Made by a program: the position numbers and the translations under genes
Part shown: piece after piece, positions 33,051-40,689 of the stretch
How the letters are laid out: every line of letters starts with the position of its first letter
Position numbering within the stretch: position 1 is the stretch's first letter
Assembly (NCBI RefSeq): GCF_902167145.1
Contig: NC_050097.1
Location: 143,741,982-143,805,981, forward strand
Origin: Zea mays
Taxonomy: Eukaryota > Streptophyta > Magnoliopsida > Poales > Poaceae
DNA length: 64,000 nt
Direction of reading: 5' to 3'
Notes under the pieces: generated by a model
Told to the model about the DNA's origin: nothing
The model's input: the letters and a program-made list of their open reading frames with translations, nothing else
The model's database searches: none

Positions 33051-33838
33051 GTAGCTTTCTCCACTACACACCATAGGTCTGGTGTGCCAACAATGTACAC
33101 CAAACCGGTCTGGTGCCTACCACGTAACATGTCCATTTGAGCTAGCTGTTGCCTGTCATTGGACCTCTAGCATCCAGTGCACCACACCAGGTCCAGTGTG
33201 CCAACAGTGCTCCGGTGCACCAGGTCCAGTGTGCCAACAGTGCTCCGGTCTTTAGCCTAGTATTCATACTGTTCACATTGGACATCTAGCATCCAGTGCA
33301 CTGCACCAGGTCCATTGTGCCAACAGTGCTCCGGTCTTTAACCTAGTATTCATACCGTTCACAGGTCTGGTGCACCACCCAAAGTTCTCTTTTGTGGGGA
33401 ACATAGATTGGCTGTCGCTAAGAGATGGTGAATAGGTGAATAATAATTAACACCAAAAGCTAGAACTTTCTTATTCTACTCGAAGTATGGATCATAGTGG
33501 ATGATGATCGGATTGAGTAGATCGCAACATAGTAGTAGTCCTATACCAAGATGAGAGCAGAAGTGCAAAGAGTAAAGCAAACAGAAACAGAATAGAGAGA
33601 CAAAGACGTAGAGTTTTATCCCTTAGTTCGACCAAGCCTGAAATACTTGCCTACATCCACATTGGAGTTAGCCAACCTGGCTTATAGTCTATTTCAACTC
33701 TTTTCTCCGTTTGCTCAAGTTTATCACCAGGTGACAAATCGAGACTTCTCCTTATATCTGTCAGTGTTGCAGTACAACAGAACAACGACTATCACAGGCC
33801 ACACCTAATCATGTCCCCAACGGAGTCGCAAAAAAATG
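33050..33838. other. Degenerate copia-LTR-like sequence with a tandem duplication, then a gypsy leader
   Basis: Decayed GGTCTGGTG and GGTCCAGTGTGCC phrases resemble Sirevirus palindromes. 33166-33275 and 33276-33373 are tandem copies of CATCCAGTGCAC...GTATTCATAC(T/C)GTTCAC. GTCCCCAACGGAGTCGCAAA at 33813-33832 resembles the gypsy PBS seen at 17121-17141. Confidence 0.55.
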
Positions 33839-34190
33839 TGTTGGCTCCGATTCGGGACCAAACACTTAGGGTTGTATCACCTGGTAGTGCTCCCTGCGAC
33901 GACATGGACGGTCCATGGCACGGGACCTAACAGTCTGCGACCCTACAGCAGGAGCGGGTCTCCTCTGCTTGCCAACCGGACGGTCCGCACATGCATAGAG
34001 GGTTGAAGAACCCTAAATCTCGCTTCATGTGAGGGACCCGTCAGGGACGAGAGGTACAGGGGTACCCCGAGATCGGCTGGCCACGTGGGATAAACTCCGC
34101 GTATTTAGATGGATAAACACATACGAAAAAAGATATCTTGCCTGATCTGATCTAACGAGGGACTGTCTGGACCAAATAGTCGAACCGTTC
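33839..34190 (-). repeat. Gypsy LTR fragment, same family as 17149-17732
   Basis: TGTTGGCTCCGATTCGGGAC through GATCTGATCTAACGAGG aligns with the start and middle of the LTR at 17149, including the CGGACGGTCCGC motif. The right edge is approximate and the fragment is truncated. Confidence 0.65.
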
Positions 34191-35278
34191 AGCCAGCCTT
34201 CCCAAGTGCCACACATGTTGCTCAACACCAAACATCCCCTAAATACATATGGACATTTTTGACGACCAGCAAGGATGGACGGATCATTTGCTTGCTTGGG
34301 AAGAATCAAGACTCCAATTAAGTCCAGGGTGCACGTACACAAGTGGGCGCATGCAATGCAACGACCTCTAGCTCCGTTCCTTGTGCATCAGGAAATTCGG
34401 TCCACATCCGCTGGTCCGTCCGGTTCGGGTTCAGAGAGAGCACACGGGCTTCACAAAAATGAAGAAAACATGGGCATGGTCACTGGGGTCGTCGTCCACG
34501 TCCACCCATGCACATCCATCCTGTTGCCTTGCCTCTGGCAGCAAGCGAACAAGCCGCAGCGGAATGGCGGCGTCCCAACTAAACTTGAGAACAGAGTCAG
34601 CTTCTTGGACGGACACAATCACTATCGGTTATCTCTGATTATTCGATGAGCGCTAGAACTGAAGAAATTATTCGCAGGCCAACTTGCTGTCGAAGCTGCT
34701 CAGGCAGATGGCGAGGACCAGGAAGGCTGACACAGCGGGTATGCACTCCTCATCTCATCGTCAGCGTCACTCAATGCCTGGCCCCAGCTAACAATGCCAT
34801 TCCCTTGGCATGGCTGTGACAACGAGGCACTGCTGAATGAGTAGAATCTCTGGCTTGTTTTCCCTGCCACTGTAGGACTAGCTGCATTATGTGGTGTGCT
34901 GCTGGCTGAGTATCGTATATAACAAATTTTGTGCAAAGAAAATTTGACCTCAAGTCCAATGCAAAAGGCAAGAACATGTCAGATTAAAACACTGTAAGTT
35001 CTAAACAAAAAAAAAGATGAAGCTTATGAAGCTAGCTATGATACTGTAAGTTCTAAACATGTATTTCCGCCTCCCTTTTTCTATGGAACGCTGAGCCTGA
35101 TACTGTGCACAACTTACAAAGCATGGTGAACACACACAGAGGCCATTCGATAACAGCACAGCAATTGAATGGTTTATATAACTGTGCATATAGTTTTCAA
35201 AGAAACTAAAAATAACAGCATACTCGAATACTGGACAATGGTTTCCAATTTTGTGATGACCCTTAGTTGAAGTGTTCT
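34191..35278. other. Unassigned DNA left of the gag-only gypsy element
   Basis: No gene was recognised. A 16-bp phrase TACTGTAAGTTCTAAAC occurs twice (about 34989 and 35041). The last five bases, GTTCT, are the target duplication of the next element. Confidence 0.5.
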
Positions 35279-35530
35279 TGTTGGAAGCCAAAAAAGGCCG
35301 CGCGGACGGTCCGGCCCTGAGGCCGGACGGTCCGCGGTCCAGACTGTCCGCGGTGGTGGCGCAGACGGTCCGCGCGTGCACAGAGTCAGTTAGGGTTCCT
35401 AGTTTCTGGCACAGACGGTCCGCGCGTGCACAGAGTCAGTTAGGGTTCCTAGTTTCTCGCGGCATTTGTTACCTAAAACCGTGGGATTGACTCGAAAATC
35501 AGTTCGAAGCGGATCCAGACCTCCCCTTTA
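35279..35530 (+). repeat. 5' LTR of the gag-only gypsy element, upstream part
   Basis: It runs from TGTTGGAAGCC to CCCCTTTA, where the Helitron begins. It holds GCGGACGGTCCGC palindromes and a tandem 49-50 bp duplication at about 35361-35458 that is absent from the 3' LTR. Confidence 0.92.
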
Positions 35531-35776
35531 TCTCTACTAACTATTAAGAAGGCAGTGTAGACTGCCCCCGCCCACTACCGCACGCCCGCAGCGCACACTC
35601 CGTGAATCCCGCCGCGAAACGCCCGCCTCCCTATGCCACGAATCCCGCCGCTACCGCCCGCCCGCCCACGAGAACCGCCCGCCTCCCACCCGCAGCCCGC
35701 CCACACGCACACTTGCCCGCCGCACAGTTTCGTCTCCCTCCTCTCCGACCCTGACCACCGGCGCACAACGCGCGCC

Positions 35777-36241
35777 ATGGAGCCGGACGCGGATGAGGAC
35801 TACATGGGCGACCTCTCCCGCTTCCTCCCACCGAGTCCGTCCTCCTCCCCACCGAAGAATCTCGGGCGCCGGAAGCAGCCATCCACGCAGGCGCAGGCGC
35901 AGCCGAGGGCAAAGCGCGGGAAGGGGGTGTCGTGGCAGGAGCGGCGGCGGCAGGAGCGCGAGCGGAAGCAGCGGGAGGAGGACGCACGCACGATGGCCGG
36001 GCTCGCGGAAGCTATCCCTGAGAGCAACGTAGGGTTCAGGATGTTGAAGCAGATGGGGTACGATCCCGACTCCCGCGCCGACGCCGGCGCCGAACCGGTC
36101 AGCATCGAGATCCGCCGCTCGCGGGCGGGGCTCGGGGCGGAGGAGCCTGTGTTGGCTCTGACGCCGGCGCTGGCGCCGGTGGAGAAGCCCCGGGAGGTGT
36201 CGGAGCGGGAGCGTAGGCAGCAGGAGGAGATGGCAGCAGAG
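35777..36241 (+). pseudogene. Captured fragment of a G-patch protein (GPATCH11-like), N-terminal part
   Basis: The fragment starts with its own ATG (MEPDADEDYMGDLSRFLPP). A KGVSWQERRRQERERKQ basic helix follows, then a G-patch-like core NVGFRMLKQMGYDP and EIRRSRAGLGAEEP. It then runs into unrelated DNA after MAAELRE at about 36241. G-patch proteins usually stimulate DEAH helicases in RNA processing. About 155 codons remain open, and the frame continues through antisense methyltransferase sequence to 36436, making a chimeric reading frame. Function is doubtful. The parental gene should lie elsewhere. Confidence 0.8.
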
Positions 36242-36531
36242 CTAAGGGAAGACAGCCGAAACGGTCTCCCAGAACACTTGGTGCGCCTCGGGCGACCGGA
36301 TCTGGTAGCCGAGCAGCACCACGCCGCGCTCGGCGTCGGCGAGCGCATCCATGGCCGCGATGAGGTGCGGCACGGACTTCTGCACGTAGACCACGTCTGC
36401 GGTGACGACGAGATCGAAGCGGCACGGGGTGGCTAGCGTGGCGAGATGCGCGAGGCAGTTCCAGTGGAGCTGGGCGAGGCGAGGCGTGCGGGAGAGGTGG
36501 ACTCGGTTGCGCCGCAGGTTGCGACGGATTC
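36242..36531 (-). pseudogene. Captured METTL21-like methyltransferase, second exon
   Basis: The minus strand encodes GIRRNLRRNRVHLSRTPRLA, then FDLVVTADVVYVQKSVPHL and GVVLLGYQIRSPEAHQVFW. This is the post-SAM-binding half of a family-16 (METTL21-type) lysine methyltransferase. A clean splice acceptor CTTTACCCTTGCAG/G lies just upstream at 36532-36545. It ends at a stop at 36242-36244, where the G-patch fragment meets it. Its partner exon is at 38187-38457. Confidence 0.82.
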
Positions 36532-36638
36532 CCTGCAAGGGTAAAGCTAGATATACTTTTTACCCTGCACTTTTATCATTTGTCTCCTTAATTTATTTGA
36601 TTAAGGCGATTCTTCATTTTTTTGTATGCTTCTATGAG

Positions 36639-37280
36639 CAGAATATCATCCATGGAAGTGACAAAAGAATTTGATCCACAAAATCTCTTGGAGCTGTTCT
36701 CCATCTTTGCTATCAATTTGAGTAGTCCAACCAAGGATGTTCAGATTTTAACATTGAGGATTCTATCATATTTTGTGAAGATGGATCAACGTCTAATAAC
36801 GGATGAGGAGCGACCACACAAGAGGCAGAGAACAGAAGTTTCTGGAGAGGAAGCTGTTGCTAAATACGCTAATGTATGTCTTGTGAACTAATACTTTTAT
36901 TTGCTATTTTCCTGGCATGCCTCTAATGTTTCATTGAAATCAGGTTGTGGATATTCTTTTGATTATTGAGTCAATGCCAATTTCAGTATCTACTAGCCGT
37001 AAAATTTCTATCTTCATTTCTCGGATACAAATGAGTTTATCTTCCAAGATGGTTCATGATGATTACATACCTCCTCTCTTACATGGTATTATTGGCATAT
37101 TGTACAATATATTTAGTGATCTATGGCCACAAACACTGGATTGCCTTGCTGTTCTCATTAGAAAACACAAGGAGCTTGTTTGGGGTCAGTTTGTTCTGTT
37201 CATTGCAACTCACCAATCAAAAGGACTGACTGTGAAAAATCAGGAGAAGCTGGAAGCTGCAACCCAACCACAGTGTACGT
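36639..37280 (+). pseudogene. Captured fragment of UTP20 (U3 snoRNP protein), two exons with an intron
   Basis: An acceptor TGAGCAG/AATATC precedes an exon encoding FDPQNLLELFSIFAINLSS and LRILSYFVKMDQRL to about 36870. The intron GTATGTCTTG...GAAATCAG ends at about 36942. The next exon encodes IIESMPISVSTSRKISIF, HDDYIPPLLHGIIGILYN and CLAVLIRKHKELVWGQF, ending near the donor GTACGTATC at 37274. UTP20/DRIM is a HEAT-repeat protein of the small-subunit processome in ribosome assembly; the full protein exceeds 2500 residues, so this is a small internal piece. It lies antisense within the intron of the captured methyltransferase. Confidence 0.82.
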
Positions 37281-38186
37281 ATCTTCATTCTCAGTCAGAC
37301 AATCCAGAGTTTGTACTAACTGGTAACCGTTTATCTAATGTGTTTTTGTCATTGTTCTTCTAGAAACCCACATATTAAACAATCCGGAGCCTCTAATAAC
37401 CGTTTGCATGTGTCTTCATCCTCTACATGCACACATTTGTGCTTTGAATTGCTCTTTTCATGTCCTTTGCTGCTGTCTGGTCATATTCCTAATTCTGCTT
37501 AGAAGTTCTTGACACTTTATGGGTATTTTGTATCATATTTCAAATGGTGCATTTGCAGGCTGTGTGGATGTAATATTATTGCCAAACTATTGCCAGAAAA
37601 TTTGTCAGATAAGCTATGGCTCTGATGGCAAAGTTCTGATGTAATATGCATTTAGTTACAGCTGATGGTACATTTGAGGATACTGAAGTAGTGAAGTCTA
37701 ATCTTACCTTCTGAATTATCTACCTGTGCTGACTTTCTAACTTAGTGTTTTTCATCCTTTTACATTAAGAACAAATGAACAATAGTTTTGGGGTGAATAG
37801 AGAAACCCTGATTCATAAATGAACTGCAGTATTACAATAGTACATATAGTCTACGCCTAATGGGCTGGGCTCTAGGCCCATAACACACACAAGCAGCAAA
37901 TAGTTCCTTCTGTTCAACTCGGTTTACATATTGAAAAATTAATTTGTTGGTTTTCACATATTTGTGATTTACTTGTAATTGGTCTACATAAATGCTTTTT
38001 GTAAAATGCTTAGTAGTAATTTTGGAAAGCAACCGATTTGAAGCAGAAAGAGTTGATGATGTATCCTCATAATATTCTGATAATATCGAGTATTCTTGTA
38101 TCCATCCTCCTTTGGCTCTGTTTTTTCTTTTGTACTGTTGTTTCTTACTCCATGTTTGGTATTGCAGCTATTTTTGACTGCTTCAA
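37281..38186. other. Helitron interior between UTP20 and methyltransferase exon 1
   Basis: No clear coding segment. A short GCNIIAKLLPENLSDKLW-like stretch on the plus strand at about 37565-37625 may be a further UTP20 exon piece, at low confidence. Confidence 0.4.
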
Positions 38187-38457
38187 CGGGGGCGATGTCG
38201 GTGAGGCCGAGGCGGGAGAGGCCAAGTCCTGCCGGGCCGCACCCGGACCCGAGCTCCACGGCCCGAGTTCCCGGGAAGCGGGGCACGTCGGCAAAGGGGA
38301 GGGCCGGGTCGCGGATGCAGCGCTCGACGAACTTGACGAGGACCAGGGACGAGGGCCACACAGAGGTGCCCACCTCGAAGGAGTCGTTGTCCTGCTTGAA
38401 CATCAGCACCACGCCGCCGACCGGAAGCTCCACCACCGGAGACGCTGTGAACCGCAT
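38187..38457 (-). pseudogene. Captured METTL21-like methyltransferase, first exon
   Basis: The minus-strand ATG at 38457 gives MRFTASPVVELPVGG, then FEVGTSVWPSSLVLVKFVE and the SAM-binding motif AVELGSGCGPAGLGLSRLG, ending LTDIAP at a GTTGAAGC splice donor. It joins in phase to the acceptor at 36532. The open frame continues upstream of the ATG, but that part is not family-like. METTL21-type enzymes methylate lysines of chaperones or elongation factors. Both exons are open, yet the intron now contains antisense UTP20 sequence. Confidence 0.82.
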
Positions 38458-38879
38458 CTCCGCAGGCGGCCCGTGAAGACACTGAAGCGAAGCGACCAGA
38501 AAAGACAACCAACTGCAAACCCCAGGTACACCTGCACAGGAAGTACAGAACCCACCCCCATGGCTAGCATATAACGAGTAGGATTCTTTATTCCTTATTG
38601 ATCCTTTGGCCGACCACCAACCATAATTATCAGAAACAATTACATGACAAATTGCTTCATGATATGACGAACACAACCTTTTTATTTTAAAAGAAGAAAA
38701 GAGTACTGGCAAATGTTTAAAATATATCCAAAAACACGAACTGATGGGCGATGAAAAGAGGAAACAATGGGCGATGACAACACCGCAGCTGCTTTTCCTC
38801 TAAACCCCGAGTTAGGTAAGACGAGAGAGAGAGTCGAACACCCGGCGGGTGCTCTAAAACAAGATAAGTTTGTTTTTGG

Positions 38880-39579
38880 AGATGCATGCCTGATTACATA
38901 TTGCCAACTACCTTAGCTAAGGTTCCTAACTGTATGCCATTGTTGAGAAAAATATCTCTGAAGGGAAATTATCAGCTTTCTGATAATGGTTTGGTCACAA
39001 TCATCTCGACTGCACCTTCTTTATGTTCCATAAATCTGTGTGAGTGTTCTCTTCTCACTTAATCTGGAATTAATATTCTTGCAAACAAGTTACATTCAGT
39101 TCTTAGATAACTGTATATAGATGATTGCACAAACGTGGATGCTATGGCAATTCTTCCTGCTCCACAGAAGATTAATCATCTAGAGGTTTTGGCAATGTCT
39201 GGAATACAATCTGTGTGTGACAAGTTTGTGAAGGGGCTCATTCCTGTGCATGGTTCAAATCTGAAGGAGTTAGCATTTGCTGGTTGCTTGTAAGTCTTTG
39301 CATATTCCTACTTTAGGAAATAGTTTTCTTTTGGAAGTATTAGTACCATAGTTATATTACTATTATGCCAGTATTCAGAAGCAACATGGAACTGTATATC
39401 TGTCTTGCTATCTAATGTAGGGAACTTACCTCAACTTCCATCAAGACTGTTGGGGAATATTGTCAAGAATTAACTTCATTGGATCTCCGCAACTTGAATA
39501 GGCTGTGTGACCCAGCACTGTGGCATCTTCGTGGTTGTAGGCTACTAAGGAAACTAAGGCTTCAAAGAAACGCATTCAG
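38880..39579 (+). pseudogene. Captured RAD7-like leucine-rich-repeat protein fragment, two exons
   Basis: Exon 1 (about 38880-39289) encodes NCMPLLRKISLKGNYQLSDN, CSINLCECSLLT, DDCTNVDAMAILPAPQKI and NLKELAFAGC. The donor is TT/GTAAGTC and the acceptor is AATGTAG/G at 39420. Exon 2 (39421-39579) encodes LTSTSIKTVGEYCQELTSLD and CRLLRKLRLQRNAF, ending at CAG/GTATTG. Two in-frame stops break exon 1 (LLT/stop and VLR/stop). Cysteine-containing LRRs of this kind occur in rhp7/RAD7-type proteins linked to nucleotide excision repair and cullin ligases. Confidence 0.8.
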
Positions 39580-39930
39580 GTATTGCCCCACTTCCCCTGA
39601 TTTTTGTTGACTGATCCAAATTTGAAGTGCTTCATTACTAAGCAGAATTAAGTGTTGTGCAAACATTCATGTCCTTTTATGTCAATTTTTAATGTGTATC
39701 ATTGCATATTATTGTTTTCCAAACTCAGATGCATAATGATTATTATGCTTGTATTTTTAGCTTCTTTCTGGCATTCTAATCATTTGTCAATGCTAACTCA
39801 ATTGCCTTTTCTATTATGTTTGTGCATTGTACAAGTGCTGATTTTTTTCTCACTGATCGTAATGAGGGCCTGATAGTAATGTCATGACCCACAACTTAAT
39901 CACTTATAGAACTAGAGGATTTAGTTGCGA

Positions 39931-40170
39931 ATCCGGACAAGGTCGGTTAAGTAGATGTTGGCCGCTGCCGAACTTCTCGAGCACGGGGATGCAGTCAAGC
40001 AGGTGGTCGATGTCCCTAGCGTGGATGATGGTAGCGTAGAGTCCAATCTCCTAGAGGCAGGGGAACATGGCAGCGTAGCCCCGCGGGAGCGTGGCGGTGT
40101 CTGGGAAGCGCCAGAAGCCGAGGTAGAGGGTGCAGAGGGAGGCAAGGTGGAGGACGTTGATGAGGCAATT
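39931..40170 (-). pseudogene. Captured F-box/LRR-type protein fragment
   Basis: The minus strand encodes VNCLINVLHLASLCTLYLGF, then FPDTATLPRGYAAMFP, EIGLYATIIHARDIDHLLDC and PVLEKF, with one stop after FPCL. This resembles the LRR part of monocot F-box/FBD proteins. The fragment runs almost into the Helitron 3' terminus. Confidence 0.72.
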
Positions 40171-40174
40171 GACT

Positions 40175-40202
40175 CCGTAGCAACGCACGAGCATACACCT
40201 AG
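40175..40202 (+). other. Helitron 3' terminus with hairpin and CTAG
   Basis: CCGTAGCAACGCACGAGC followed by ATACACCTAG matches the conserved end of maize Helitrons (CCCGTTGCAACGCACGGG...CTAG). The stem has a mismatch. Confidence 0.85.
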
Positions 40203-40630
40203 TATAGATGAAGGGCAACGGCCGATTAAACCCCCAACAATCGACCAAATCAAGTCTATTTCTCGTTTTTACCTTATGCATTAGGAGTAGTTCTAGTCTA
40301 GTTCTAGTTTAGCCTCCCAATCCCCAAATTCTTCGCTTCTCTTCGGCTCTACGTCGATTAGAGGAGTTTAGGTCGGTCTGCCCGAGCCTAGACAACTCCT
40401 AGGATCTCTCCTCCCCGACGGGGTCCCTCCCGGGAGCGAGATCCAGGCGCCGCCGGCGACCCTTCGCCGCCCCTGCGCACGCGCGGACCGTCCGGCCCTA
40501 GGGCGCGGACCGTCCGACACGTCAGGCAGGGAACCCTAGCCCTGTGCCAGGTTGCGGACCGTCCGCGCTTGTGCAGAGAGCACCGCCACGGTTCTTGTTG
40601 AGTGTTTGGCGCCCAAAAAAGGTGTCAACA
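40203..40630 (+). repeat. 5' LTR of the gag-only gypsy element, downstream part
   Basis: It resumes with TATAGATGAAGG and ends AGGTGTCAACA. It aligns to 44154-44581 and contains CGGACCGTCCG palindromes. Confidence 0.92.
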
Positions 40631-40633
40631 TAC

Positions 40634-40653
40634 TTTTGGCGACTCCGCTGGGG
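40634..40653 (+). other. Primer binding site of the gag-only gypsy element
   Basis: TTTTGGCGACTCCGCTGGGG lies 3 bp after the LTR. The same type adjoins the LTRs at 17149 and 33839, linking these families. Confidence 0.75.
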
Positions 40654-40689
40654 ACTAGGTGTCTAGATCTGCTAAAAATTGGCCCATAA

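Larger units (their letters stand above)
35531..40202 (+). mobile_element. Non-autonomous Helitron (4672 bp) with captured fragments of at least five host genes
   Basis: It starts TCTCTACTAAC and ends GCAACGCACGAGCATACACCTAG, matching known maize Helitron termini, with a weak CCGT/ACGAG hairpin before CTAG. It inserted between A and T without target duplication. The flanks CCTTTA and TATAGATG join to give exactly the uninterrupted 3' LTR sequence at 44147-44160. It lacks Rep/helicase genes. Cargo in order: G-patch protein (+), methyltransferase exon 2 (-), UTP20 (+), methyltransferase exon 1 (-), RAD7-like LRR (+), F-box/LRR (-). Several fragments keep introns, showing capture at the DNA level. 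Confidence 0.93.

Noticed and set aside
36242..37363. UTP20, methyltransferase and G-patch frames as independent real genes
   Set aside because: Each is an internal or partial fragment, lies within Helitron boundaries proven by the empty LTR site, and lacks the rest of its protein.
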